DNA of 15,939 bases, taken from NCBI GenBank assembly GCA_035263705.1, contig DATFRA010000419.1, positions 1 through 15,939 of the forward strand, written 5' to 3'. This document shows positions 6,582-14,482 of the stretch, piece after piece. How positions within the stretch are numbered: position 1 is the stretch's first letter; each line of letters begins with the position of its first letter. The notes beneath the pieces are model-generated. The model searched no databases. It was not told where the DNA came from and saw nothing but the letters and a program-made list of their open reading frames with translations. Origin of the DNA: DASZHJ01 sp035263705. Lineage in GTDB: Bacteria; Pseudomonadota; Alphaproteobacteria; ATCC43930; CGMCC-115725. The position numbers were made by a program, and so were the translations under genes.

Positions 6582-7571
6582 ATGCGGCGAAGTTTTTGGG
6601 CGGCGCTGTGTGCTCTCGGTCTTGCCGCTGCGGCACCGGCGCGAGCTGCGGACCCCGTGGTCCTGCAATTGAAATGGCTCACACAGGCGCAGTTCGCGGG
6701 TTACTACGTGGCGGAGGCCAAAGGGCTCTACCGCAAGGCCGGGCTAGCCGTCACGATCAAGCCGGGCGGCCCGGACATCAATCCGGCGACGGTTCTGGCG
6801 AACGGCGAGGCGGACGTCGCTGTGGACTGGATGGCGGCGGCGCTTGCCGCGCGAGATCGAGGCGCGCCACTCGTCAACATCGCGCAGGTCTTCCAGCGCT
6901 CGGGGATGATGTTGACCTGCCGCCGCGACAGCGGCGTCCGTCGCCCCACGGACCTCAAGGGAAAGACCGTCGCCGTCTGGTTCGCTGGCAACCAGTACCC
7001 GTTCCTCGCGTGGATGGCGAAGTTGGGCTTCAGGACGGATGGCCACAATCCAGACGTGACCGTGCTCCAACAGGGAGCGGGCGTCGAGTTCATCGTCGAG
7101 AAGCGCGCCGCATGCATCTCGACGATGAGTTACAACGAGTATGGACAGGTCCTCGACGCCGGCATCAGGCCCTCCCAGGTGGTCGTGTTTCGCTACGAGG
7201 ATCAGGGCGTCGCCACACTGGAGGACGGGCTCTACACGACCGCCGCCAAGCTGGCGGATCCCGCGACGCGCGCCCGCCTTGCCCGCTTCCTGCGCGCCTC
7301 GATGGCGGGCTGGCAATATGCGATCGCGCATCAGCAGGAGGCGGTCGACATCGTGTTGCGCGCGAGCCCGGGTGGCGGGCTGAGCTTGCCGCACCAACGG
7401 CGGATGCTCCAGGAGGTCGCCAAGCTGATCCCGGCAAGCCATCACGGCATCGGCTACCTCGATCCCGCCGCTTACGAGCGAACCGTGGATGTATTGCTGG
7501 CAGGAGGCCCGGAGCCGGTGATCCGGCGGCGGCCGCAAGACGCCTGGGTTCACCTGGTCGGGCCTGATTAG
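6582..7571 (+). CDS. NMT1/THI5-like ABC transporter periplasmic binding protein
   Basis: This encodes 329 residues from the ATG at 6582, which has GGGGGAA at 6572-6578; an upstream in-frame TTG at 6570 is less likely. The N-terminus is a clear signal peptide ending ARA before ADP. The mature protein begins VVLQLKWLTQAQFAGYYVAE and continues with GLYRKAGLAVTI, LANGEADVAVDW and DLKGKTVAVW. These are typical of the NMT1/THI5-like family that binds pyrimidine, sulfonate, nitrate or related small molecules. No permease or ATPase gene is present in the window, so it is an orphan here. It converges on the FAD reductase gene with a four-base overlap of the ends. A role in aromatic acid uptake is conceivable from the neighbourhood but unsupported by the sequence. 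Confidence 0.85.
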   Translation: MRRSFWAALCALGLAAAAPARAADPVVLQLKWLTQAQFAGYYVAEAKGLYRKAGLAVTIKPGGPDINPATVLANGEADVAVDWMAAALAARDRGAPLVNIAQVFQRSGMMLTCRRDSGVRRPTDLKGKTVAVWFAGNQYPFLAWMAKLGFRTDGHNPDVTVLQQGAGVEFIVEKRAACISTMSYNEYGQVLDAGIRPSQVVVFRYEDQGVATLEDGLYTTAAKLADPATRARLARFLRASMAGWQYAIAHQQEAVDIVLRASPGGGLSLPHQRRMLQEVAKLIPASHHGIGYLDPAAYERTVDVLLAGGPEPVIRRRPQDAWVHLVGPD

Positions 7572-8797
7572 CCGCCGCGCTGGGCGGCTTTGGCGAGCTC
7601 GGCGAGGGGTCGGGCTGCGTCGGCCAGCACCTCGCGAGGGAAGGTAGTTTTCGCGGCGGTGAGTCGCCGAAGCGCCGACATGTCGCGGCCGGTGTTGACC
7701 GTGATCGCCGCCACGATGCGTCCGCCCGGCCCGAGCTCGAGCGCGGTGAATTTCCCGCCGGCGACGTCGCCCCGTACGATCAACTCGGCCTCCGGCGACG
7801 GCAGCCCCAGGACCTGGATGTTGCAATCGTATTGATCGGTCCACATCCACGGCAGCTCGGAATAGGGCTCGCCTGCGCCCAACATGGCGCGCGCGACCGG
7901 CGCCGCCTGGTTGAGCGCTACCTGCCAGGACTCGATCCGGATCGCGCGACCGAGGATGGTGTTGTCGTGGCGCGTGACGTCGCCCGCCGCATAGATGTCG
8001 GGATCGCTGGTACGTCCCCGGGCATCGACGCGAATGCCATCCTCGACCGCGAGCCCCGCCACGCCTGCCAGCTCGGTGTTCGGAATCGCGCCCACGCCGG
8101 CCGCCAAGAGATCGCACATGTGTTGGCCCTGTTCGGTCCGCACGACGAGCGCGCTGCCGGTGGCCTCGATCACCTCGATCTTGATCCCGAGTTCGAGACG
8201 GACGCCGTGCCGCTCGTGCAGAGCGCGCGCGAAGTCGCTGACGACCGGCGGCATCGTGCGGCTCATGAGCCTCGGCGCCAGCTCCAGCACGGTGACGGCG
8301 GCGCCGAGCTTCGCCGCGGAGGCCGCGATCTCCAGGCCGATGAAGCCGCCGCCGATCAGCACCAGCGAGCGGCCCGACTTGAGTTCGGGTCGGAGGCGCG
8401 CGGCGTCGTCGAGGCCGCGGAGGTAATGGATCGGTAGATGATCGAAGGCCGAGAGGCGCCGCGCGCGGCATCCCGTCGCGATCAGCAGCTTGTCGTAGGC
8501 AAGCCGCGTGCCGTCGGCGAGCTCGACATGCTTCGTTGACCGGTCGATCCGAGTCGCGGGCACGCCGAGCCTGAGGGAGATGCGCTGCTCCTTATAAAAG
8601 GTTTCGGACTGGAGCAGCAGCGCCGGTGGCGCCAGGCCGTCAGTGAGATAGGCTTTGGAGAGCGGCGGCCGCTGATAGGGCGGATGCGGCTCGTCGCCCA
8701 CGAGCGTGATCTCGGCGTCAGGCGATTGCTGCCGCAGCACCTCGGCCGCGCGAAACCCCGCAGGGCCCGCGCCGATGATGACGAGCTTCAACGGCAT
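7568..8797 (-). CDS. FAD/NAD(P)H-dependent ferredoxin-reductase-like protein, last gene of the box unit
   Basis: The 409-residue protein resembles putidaredoxin, rhodocoxin and dioxygenase ferredoxin reductases. It has an FAD-binding GAGPAG (9-14), PPYQRPPLSK (39-48), LIATG (105-109), an NAD(P)H-binding GGGFIGLEIA (149-158), YAAGDV (269-274) and ESWQVALNQA (289-298). No iron-sulfur cysteine motifs are present, so it is not BoxA, which carries two 4Fe-4S clusters. It starts seven bases after the boxB stop with no clear ribosome binding site, implying translational coupling. The context suggests it passes electrons from NAD(P)H to BoxB, directly or through a small carrier such as the flavodoxin at 12889-13365 or a ferredoxin. 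That partnership is inference. Confidence 0.85.
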   Translation of the reverse strand: MPLKLVIIGAGPAGFRAAEVLRQQSPDAEITLVGDEPHPPYQRPPLSKAYLTDGLAPPALLLQSETFYKEQRISLRLGVPATRIDRSTKHVELADGTRLAYDKLLIATGCRARRLSAFDHLPIHYLRGLDDAARLRPELKSGRSLVLIGGGFIGLEIAASAAKLGAAVTVLELAPRLMSRTMPPVVSDFARALHERHGVRLELGIKIEVIEATGSALVVRTEQGQHMCDLLAAGVGAIPNTELAGVAGLAVEDGIRVDARGRTSDPDIYAAGDVTRHDNTILGRAIRIESWQVALNQAAPVARAMLGAGEPYSELPWMWTDQYDCNIQVLGLPSPEAELIVRGDVAGGKFTALELGPGGRIVAAITVNTGRDMSALRRLTAAKTTFPREVLADAARPLAELAKAAQRGG

Positions 8798-8804
8798 GCC
8801 ACGG

Positions 8805-10229
8805 TCAGTGCAGGTGAACGTACTCGTAATCGACCGCGAGGTTGTTGATGCCGCGATCGGGCGACGCGATCCAGCCGGCCATCTTGCCGGGCTCGACCAC
8901 CCGCCGCATCAGGCTTCGCACGAAGGCGCGGTCGCTCGCGTTCGGCAGCCAGTCGCGTGCGGCAGCGTCCCACTCGGCGCGGCTGACGACGCGGCCCTCG
9001 GGCGTCGCGGGGACGCCCGCCCAGGCGCCGATCGAGCGCCGGAACCGCGTGCTTGGAAGCGTCAGCTCACGACCGATGCCGACTTTCTGGATGAGCCGGT
9101 TCCAGCGCTTGACGCCGATCTCGCAGTCCCGGACATAGGCGCCGCGCACGGTCTCGTTCATGGCGTTGCGGAGCGGCAGGGTCTCCGTCGTGGTGCCGCC
9201 CTTGCCGTCGGGCACCTTGAGCGCGGTCGTAACGTCGCGAGCGACGTGATCCTGGTATTGCGCCTCGTCGGGCCGGCCCTTGAGACCGGCTGCGAAATAG
9301 CTCGCGGCATTCGAGGAGGACTCGGAGCCGAAGAGGTCGAGCGACGAGCTGAACCAGAAATTGAGGTAACGCTGCAGAGTCTGCAGATCGATGGCGCCCG
9401 CCTTGCGCACGGCGTCGGGGTCGTCGGTGTTGAACTCCTTCATCACCTCGAGGGTGCGCTTCACCACGCGGGCGATGCCGGTGTCACCCACGAACATGTG
9501 GTGCGCCTCTTCGGTGAGCATGAAGTTGCACGTGCGCGATAGCGGATCGAAACCGCTTTCCGCCAATGACTTCAGCTGGAACTTGCCGTCGCGGTCGGTG
9601 AAGTAGGTGAACATGAAGAAGCAGAGCCAGTCGGTGATCGGCTCGTTGAAGGTGCCGAGGATGCGCGGCTTGTCGCGGTCGCCGGAGTGGCGCTGCAGCA
9701 GTTCCTCCGCCTCCTCGCGGCCGTCGCGGCCGAAATAGGCGTGGAGCAGATAGACCATGGCCCAGAGATGCCGGCCTTCCTCCACATTCACCTGGAACAG
9801 GTTGCGGAGGTCGTAGAGCGACGGGCAAGTGTGTCCGAGCATGCGCTGCTGCTCGACCGAGGCGGGCTCGGTGTCGCCTTGCGTCACGATCAGACGGCGA
9901 AGCGTCGAGCGGTGCTCGCCCGGCACCTGTTGCCAGACGGGCTTGCCGAACTCGTCGCCGAAGCCGATCGAGCGATCCGGCGTGGGGTCCGCGAGGAAGA
10001 TGCCCCAGCGGTACTCCGGCATCTTGACCGCGCCGTAGCTCGCCCAGCCCTTGGCATCGACCGAGGTCGCCGTCCGAAGATAGACCTCGGCCGCCTGGAA
10101 ATCCGACGGTCCCATCTCACGCCACCAGTCCAGAAACTTGGGTTGCCACTGCTCGAGCGCGCGCTGCAGCGTGCGGTTCTCGCCGAGATCGACGTTGTTC
10201 GGGATGCGCTCGAGGTAGTCGATCGCCAT
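8805..10229 (-). CDS. boxB: Benzoyl-CoA 2,3-epoxidase oxygenase component BoxB
   Basis: This encodes 474 residues, the normal BoxB length. BoxB is a di-iron oxygenase that inserts one oxygen atom into benzoyl-CoA to give 2,3-epoxybenzoyl-CoA. The metal-site motifs are visible: NVEEGRHLWAM (Glu151, His154), Asp212 in YFTDRDGK and TEEAHHMFVGD (Glu241, His244). Glu121 fits the remaining ligand by position, judged against what I recall of the Azoarcus evansii enzyme (offset of one). The start is ATG at 10229, beginning MAIDYLERIPNNVDLGENRT. It is preceded by GGGAAAGGG at 10237-10245. The frame is open far upstream, but that part overlaps boxC and is not real. It lies two bases after the boxC stop. 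Confidence 0.95.
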   Translation of the reverse strand: MAIDYLERIPNNVDLGENRTLQRALEQWQPKFLDWWREMGPSDFQAAEVYLRTATSVDAKGWASYGAVKMPEYRWGIFLADPTPDRSIGFGDEFGKPVWQQVPGEHRSTLRRLIVTQGDTEPASVEQQRMLGHTCPSLYDLRNLFQVNVEEGRHLWAMVYLLHAYFGRDGREEAEELLQRHSGDRDKPRILGTFNEPITDWLCFFMFTYFTDRDGKFQLKSLAESGFDPLSRTCNFMLTEEAHHMFVGDTGIARVVKRTLEVMKEFNTDDPDAVRKAGAIDLQTLQRYLNFWFSSSLDLFGSESSSNAASYFAAGLKGRPDEAQYQDHVARDVTTALKVPDGKGGTTTETLPLRNAMNETVRGAYVRDCEIGVKRWNRLIQKVGIGRELTLPSTRFRRSIGAWAGVPATPEGRVVSRAEWDAAARDWLPNASDRAFVRSLMRRVVEPGKMAGWIASPDRGINNLAVDYEYVHLH

Positions 10230-10231
10230 GG

Positions 10232-11878
10232 CTAGACCCTTTCCCGATTGAACGAAGGCCTGGTGCCGGTGCCGAACAGCTTGAGCGCACCCTTGTCGCC
10301 GACGGCATTGGGCCGGCTGAAGATCCAATTCTGCCAGGCCGAGAGCCGAGCGAAGATTTTCGTCTGGACGGTCTCCTCGCCGGCGAAACGCAGGTTGGCC
10401 TCCAGGCCCGACAGAGCGTCCGGTGAAAGGCTCGCGCGCTCCTCGATGGCGAGGCGGATCTCGTCCTCCCAGTCGAGCTCGTCCGGCCCTAGGGTCACCA
10501 AGCCGGCCGCGAGCGCCTGCTCCGTGTCGAGGGGCTTGTTCCAAGCTCGCTTGACGATGGCGGCGCACGCGGTGTTGTCGCCGCAAAACCGCGCGGCAAG
10601 CCGCGTCAGCCCGTTGTCCATCTCGTAAAAGCCCATATTGGCCGTCGAGAAGACGATGCGCGGCGCGTCGTTGTCGCCCGCAGGCAGCGCCAGCATGTAG
10701 GAACGGTCTGCGGCGAGCGCGAGCTCCAGAAGCGTGCCAGCGAAGCAGGAGCCCCGGTCGATGATGGCGAACAGGCTGCGTGCCGTGACGTCGAGCCGGG
10801 CGAGGGTCCGGCGAAGATACGACTTGGTCTCGCGCACGAACCAGTAGCCGCCCTCCCGGGCGATCAGCTCGTCGGTCGCAAGGACCGCTTCCGACGAGCC
10901 GCGAGTTTTGAGCAGGATCGTGCCGAGCTCGAGCTCGTTCACGCGCAGCATCAGGATGGCGTCCTCGAGCTCGCGCGCCAGGGCGAGTGGCCACCAGTGT
11001 GCGCCGGCGGCGACGATGCCGTCGAAAGTCCGCGGCGCATGCTCGCCGGGCGACGCCACGGTCAGGGTGGCGACGCGCCGCTCCCGGTCGAAGGCCACGT
11101 CGACGTAGCGGTAGTGGTAGCCCCTGTCGTCGATGGTCCGATCGAGCGGCGGAAGCGGGAGGGGGGGTACGTCGGCGGACCGGCCGCTCTGTTGCGCACG
11201 CGCCGCGCTCCGTTCTTTCAGCGTCTCGGCAAATCTCTGCGGCGTCGCGGTCCAATCGACGAGGCCCCAGGCCCGCGCGCGCTCGGCGCGCACGCCCTCG
11301 GCGGTGGTACAGAAGAGGTCGGCGAGATCGCGACGCACCTTGCGCTTGTCGACGAGGCGCGTGAGGCCGCCCGTCCCCGGCAGCACGCCCAGGAGCGGCA
11401 CCTCCGGCAGGCTGACGGTCGAGGAGCGATCGTCGATCAGCCCGATCTCATCGCAAGCGAGCGCCAGCTCGTAGCCGCCGCCGGCGGCGGTGCCGTTGAG
11501 CGCCGCGATGAACTTGAGGCCGGAATGCCGGCTCGAATCCTCGATGCTGTTCCGGGTCTCGTTGGTGAACTTGCAGAAATTGACCTTCCACGCATGACTC
11601 GACGTTCCCAGCATGTAGATGTTCGCGCCCGCGCAGAACATGCGCTCGCGCGCGCTGGTGAACACGACGACCTTCACACCGGGATGCTCGAAGCGGATGC
11701 GGTTCAGGGCGTCGTTGAGCTCGATGTCGACGCCGAGGTCGTAGGAATTGAGCTTGAGCTTGTAGCCCGGCTGGATGCCGCCATCCTCCTGCACGTCGAG
11801 CGCCAGCGTCGCGACCTCGCCGTCGAAGCTCAGCTTCCAATGCCGGTAACGCGAGGGGTCGGTGTCGAAGGTGATCAT
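10232..11878 (-). CDS. boxC: Benzoyl-CoA-dihydrodiol lyase BoxC
   Basis: This encodes 548 residues, close to the family length of about 550. BoxC opens the ring of the epoxide/dihydrodiol of benzoyl-CoA hydrolytically, giving 3,4-dehydroadipyl-CoA semialdehyde and formate. It belongs to the crotonase superfamily with a duplicated fold. In the first half FCAGANIYML (81-90), ALNGTAAGGGYELALACD (126-143) and LPEVPLLGVLPGTGG (157-171) form the CoA-binding and oxyanion-hole region. The second half retains crotonase-like segments such as GSCFAGTLLELALAADRSYM. The ATG at 11878 (MITFDTDPSRYRHWKL) is preceded by AAGGTG. The frame is open further upstream but would overlap boxR. It begins ten bases after the boxR stop, so boxR, boxC and boxB form one unit. 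Confidence 0.95.
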   Translation of the reverse strand: MITFDTDPSRYRHWKLSFDGEVATLALDVQEDGGIQPGYKLKLNSYDLGVDIELNDALNRIRFEHPGVKVVVFTSARERMFCAGANIYMLGTSSHAWKVNFCKFTNETRNSIEDSSRHSGLKFIAALNGTAAGGGYELALACDEIGLIDDRSSTVSLPEVPLLGVLPGTGGLTRLVDKRKVRRDLADLFCTTAEGVRAERARAWGLVDWTATPQRFAETLKERSAARAQQSGRSADVPPLPLPPLDRTIDDRGYHYRYVDVAFDRERRVATLTVASPGEHAPRTFDGIVAAGAHWWPLALARELEDAILMLRVNELELGTILLKTRGSSEAVLATDELIAREGGYWFVRETKSYLRRTLARLDVTARSLFAIIDRGSCFAGTLLELALAADRSYMLALPAGDNDAPRIVFSTANMGFYEMDNGLTRLAARFCGDNTACAAIVKRAWNKPLDTEQALAAGLVTLGPDELDWEDEIRLAIEERASLSPDALSGLEANLRFAGEETVQTKIFARLSAWQNWIFSRPNAVGDKGALKLFGTGTRPSFNRERV

Positions 11879-11888
11879 GCGGGGCACC

Positions 11889-12782
11889 TTACGCGGACGG
11901 TTCGGCCGCGACCGCGGCCTTGAGCAGGGCGAGGCTCTGGTCGACCGACTTCCGCGCGGTCTCCACGGTGGCGTCGGCCTTGCTGTAGAGCGCGGCGCGG
12001 CCATCGAGGATGCGGCGGAGGTCCTCCATCGCCTCGCTGTTTTCGGCCATGGGGCGGAGATCGCCCTGGGCCATGACGCGGCTCATATGCTCCTCGGGCC
12101 GCGCGGTGAGCCACACCGTGAAGCAGGCCGAGAGCAAGAGGTCGAAGGTCGCGGGCTCGGAGACAAGGCTGCCGCCCGTCGCGATCACTGCGCGGTCATG
12201 GGTCTCGATCACGCTCTCGAGCGCGCGCCGCTCGTAGCGTCGATAGGCGCTCTGGCCGTAGAGGTCGAACAGCGCGGCGAGGCTCATGCCCGCGAGCCGC
12301 TCGATCTCGCGATCGAGCTCGACGAAGGAAATGCCGAGCGCTGAAGCGAGCTTCGCGCCCAAGGTGGACTTGCCTGCGCCGCGCAGGCCGATGAGCGCGA
12401 TGCGCTGCCGCCGCTCGCGCTCCATGGAGGCGCCGAAGGAGTCCGTGAGGAGCTTGCGCGCTTGCGCGAGCTGCTTGGGCTCGAGCCGCGCCAATGACTG
12501 CACGAGCAGGGAGAATTCCACGGGATGGTCGGGGCCCTCGCGGACGAGCTCCGCGAGCGGCAGCCCCATCGCCTGCGCCACTTGGCGGAGCAGGATGATG
12601 GAGATGTTGCCGTGGCCCGCCTCGAGCTGCGCAAGGTACCGCTCGGAGACGCCGGAATCGCGCGCCAGGATCTTCCTGGTCATCCCCCGTCGGGCGCGGG
12701 CCGCCCGGATGCGCTCGCCCAACAGGCGGAGATACCCGGCCTCGCCACTCTGTTGCTCCAGGTTCGCCGTCTCAGCGGCCAT
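11889..12782 (-). CDS. boxR: Benzoyl-CoA-responsive regulator BoxR/BzdR
   Basis: This encodes 297 residues, matching the BzdR/BoxR subfamily. An XRE-type helix-turn-helix occupies about residues 19-80 (ARDSGVSERYLAQLEAGHGN). A linker of about 45 residues follows. The C-terminal shikimate-kinase-fold domain has a Walker A (GLRGAGKST, 132-140), ELDREIE, YRRYE and ATGGSLV. In characterised members this domain senses benzoyl-CoA, and binding releases the regulator from operators containing TGCA repeats. The start is ATG at 12782 (MAAETANLEQQSGEAG), with GGAGG ending four bases upstream. A longer in-frame extension to 12881 would run through the promoter and operator and is rejected. It is the first gene of the minus-strand box unit and probably autoregulated, because an operator-like element lies 22 bases upstream of its start. 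Confidence 0.93.
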   Translation of the reverse strand: MAAETANLEQQSGEAGYLRLLGERIRAARARRGMTRKILARDSGVSERYLAQLEAGHGNISIILLRQVAQAMGLPLAELVREGPDHPVEFSLLVQSLARLEPKQLAQARKLLTDSFGASMERERRQRIALIGLRGAGKSTLGAKLASALGISFVELDREIERLAGMSLAALFDLYGQSAYRRYERRALESVIETHDRAVIATGGSLVSEPATFDLLLSACFTVWLTARPEEHMSRVMAQGDLRPMAENSEAMEDLRRILDGRAALYSKADATVETARKSVDQSLALLKAAVAAEPSA

Positions 12783-12803
12783 AGCTCCTCCGGAATGCCA
12801 CAC

Positions 12804-12852
12804 ATGTATTATCATGCTTGCAGGCGTTGCAGTATGCATTATAGTGACTTTA
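12804..12852 (+). promoter_or_regulatory. BoxR-type operator/promoter, copy 1 (flavodoxin and boxR)
   Basis: This 49-bp element matches 15544-15592 at 41 of 49 positions in the same orientation. It contains three TGCA tetramers (starting at 12819, 12828 and 12835); TGCA repeats are the known recognition feature of BzdR. A plus-strand promoter fits inside it: TTGCAG (12818-12823), 16-bp spacer, TATAGT (12840-12845). This predicts a transcript starting near 12852 for the flavodoxin at 12889. The operator covers the spacer and would block polymerase when bound. Confidence 0.75.
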
Positions 12853-12865
12853 CGCGATTCGTCGA
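12838..12865 (-). promoter_or_regulatory. Candidate boxR-boxC-boxB promoter overlapping the operator
   Basis: Read on the minus strand, TCGACG (12865-12860), a 16-bp spacer and a perfect TATAAT (12843-12838) form a plausible promoter. Its start would lie near 12831, about 48 bases before boxR. The -10 overlaps the plus-strand -10 and the third TGCA, so one bound regulator could silence both directions. The -35 matches the consensus at only four of six positions. A GATAAT nearer boxR (minus strand, around 12809-12814) is an alternative -10 without a good -35. Confidence 0.45.
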
Positions 12866-12888
12866 GTCCAAGGCCAAGCAAGAGTTAA

Positions 12889-13365
12889 ATGCCTGATCCG
12901 ATGACGATTTTGGTTGGCACCATGACCGGCACCGCCGAGCTGGTGGCCGACGAGGTGAAGGACATCCTCACCGCCGAGGGCATCTCGGCCGATGTGCTCG
13001 CCATGGACAAGCTCACGCCCGCCGCCTTCGGGCGGCCGGGTCGATTTCTGATTTGCACTTCGACCTACGGCCAGGGCGACGTGCCCGACAACGCCCGTGA
13101 TTTCTTCGCGGCACTGGAGACCACGCGGCCCGACCTCGACCGCGTCGAGTACGGTGTCATCGCGCTCGGCGACCGCACCTATGCCCAGACCTTCTGTTTC
13201 GGCGGCAAGCGCTTCGACCGGCTACTGGCCTCGCTCGGCGCCAAGCGCCTGGGCGAGATCCTTCTGCACGATGCCAGTGCCGGCACGGTCCCCGAGGAGG
13301 TTGCGGTCGAGTGGGCGCGCCGGTGGGTTGCCGAGTTCCGGCTGGGCCGCTCCGAAGCGGCGTGA
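12889..13365 (+). CDS. Short-chain flavodoxin-domain protein (CysJ/MioC-like)
   Basis: This encodes 158 residues forming a single FMN-binding flavodoxin domain. The phosphate-binding loop is GTMTGTAE (10-17), the middle FMN loop TSTYGQGDVPDNA (57-69), and the third LGDRTYAQTFCFGGKRFD (93-110). These motifs resemble the FMN domains of sulfite and P450 reductases and MioC rather than long-chain flavodoxins. It would carry one or two electrons between a reductase and an acceptor. It is divergent from boxR and lies behind a promoter overlapping a BoxR-type operator, tying it to benzoate degradation. The likely job is electron transfer towards BoxB, with the reductase at 7568-8797 as donor; this is inference. 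ATG 12889 is preceded by a modest AAGAG; ATG 12901 is an in-frame alternative. Confidence 0.85.
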   Translation: MPDPMTILVGTMTGTAELVADEVKDILTAEGISADVLAMDKLTPAAFGRPGRFLICTSTYGQGDVPDNARDFFAALETTRPDLDRVEYGVIALGDRTYAQTFCFGGKRFDRLLASLGAKRLGEILLHDASAGTVPEEVAVEWARRWVAEFRLGRSEAA

Positions 13366-13422
13366 AATTACCGTCGCCGTCGACCGTTCTCTCTTAGTCT
13401 GCCGGCTTAGACAGGACGGACC

Positions 13423-14469
13423 TTGGAACGCCACAACAATTTCGACACGCTACGCCTGCTCGCGGCCACATCCGTGATCTTCTCGCACGCGTTCCTCCTG
13501 GCGACCGGCCGACAGGACACCGAGCCACTGATTCTGCTGACGGGCGGTCAGACCATCCTGGGCGTGGTCGGCGTCTTCGTGTTCTTCGTGATCAGCGGGT
13601 ATCTCGTCACGCAGAGCTGGGAGCGCGCGCCCTCACTGCCGCGCTTCGCCCTGAAGCGGGCGCTCCGGATTTATCCCGGGCTCGCTGCGTGCATCCTCGT
13701 GCTCACGTTCGGCCTCGGTCCGATCATCAGCAGTCTCCGGCTCGGCGATTACCTCTCGAGCTACGGCACCTACGATTTCTTGGTCGCCAATCTGCTGCTG
13801 CACACTGATCACAACAGCCTGCCCGGCGTGTGGTTCACCGGACGCGATCTCGGCCACATCCTCGATGGCCCACTCTGGAGCCTGCCGGTGGAGGTCGCGA
13901 TGTACGTGATGGTGGCGCTGCTGGGCGCCACGCGGCTGCTCCGCGTGCCGGTCCTGACCGTGCTGCTCGGCGTGGGCCTGCTCGCCATCGTGCTCGATGC
14001 CTCCAACTGGCACGACTGGGATTTCACGGGGAGCGTCCTCTGGCTGCTGGCGTTCTTCGTGATCGGCATGCTGCTGCAGCAATTGCCGGTCGCGCGCGTG
14101 CTCGATGGCCGGATCGCGTTGCTGGCGCTCGCCGGCTTGATTGCGAGCGTCCCGCTCCATGCTTTCATCCTGCTGTTTCCGCTCTGCGGCGGTTATCTCG
14201 TGATCTACCTTGCGCTCCACCCTGCGTTGCCCGTGATCCCCGCGGCCCGGTTCGGCGATCTCTCCTACGGCCTCTACATCTACGGCTGGCCGGTAGAGCA
14301 GACTGTGCTCTATCTCCGGCCCGGGGCGACCTGGTGGGAGCTCTTCCTGATCGCCTATCCTGCAGCGGCCTTGGTGGCGTTCCTGTCCTGGCACCTCGTG
14401 GAGAAGCGTGCGCTCTGGCTGAAACGCGGCTCGCTCGCCGCCGCGCGTCCGGCACCCGCACCCGCCTGA
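13423..14469 (+). CDS. Acyltransferase family 3 membrane protein, first of tandem pair
   Basis: This encodes 348 residues, a multi-pass inner-membrane acyltransferase of the OafA/AT3 type. Such enzymes transfer acyl groups, commonly acetyl, onto surface sugars or other extracytoplasmic molecules. Family features are NNFDTLRLLAATSVIFSHAF with Arg11 and His22, VFVFFVISGYLVTQSW (51-66), RALRIYPG (79-86) and GPLWSLPVEV (149-158). About ten hydrophobic segments span the rest, ending DLSYGLYIYGWPVEQT and a basic tail. It begins with TTG at 13423; GGACGGA upstream and alignment of its first residues with the paralogue at 14483 support this start. Its stop is 13 bases from that paralogue. Position between two BoxR-type operators suggests co-expression with the flavodoxin, but the substrate is unknown. 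Confidence 0.88.
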   Translation: MERHNNFDTLRLLAATSVIFSHAFLLATGRQDTEPLILLTGGQTILGVVGVFVFFVISGYLVTQSWERAPSLPRFALKRALRIYPGLAACILVLTFGLGPIISSLRLGDYLSSYGTYDFLVANLLLHTDHNSLPGVWFTGRDLGHILDGPLWSLPVEVAMYVMVALLGATRLLRVPVLTVLLGVGLLAIVLDASNWHDWDFTGSVLWLLAFFVIGMLLQQLPVARVLDGRIALLALAGLIASVPLHAFILLFPLCGGYLVIYLALHPALPVIPAARFGDLSYGLYIYGWPVEQTVLYLRPGATWWELFLIAYPAAALVAFLSWHLVEKRALWLKRGSLAAARPAPAPA

Positions 14470-14482
14470 GGTCGAGCTCTCC

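Noticed and set aside
10230..11255. Upstream extension of the boxB frame, which stays open to 11255 (816 residues in all).
   Set aside because: It covers boxC in another frame and has arginine/alanine-rich low-complexity composition. BoxB homology begins exactly at the ATG at 10229, which has a good ribosome binding site.
12783..12881. N-terminal extension of boxR to an ATG at 12881.
   Set aside because: It would translate the operator and promoter region. The ATG at 12782 has GGAGGAG upstream and gives the normal length for the family.
12835..12897. Possible 20-residue leader peptide starting MHYSDF, with a similar MHYSEF start in the second copy at 15575.
   Set aside because: The ATG lies within the -35/-10 region of the proposed promoter, before the predicted transcript start, and has no ribosome binding site. 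The shared residues follow from the duplicated operator, and the peptides diverge directly after it.
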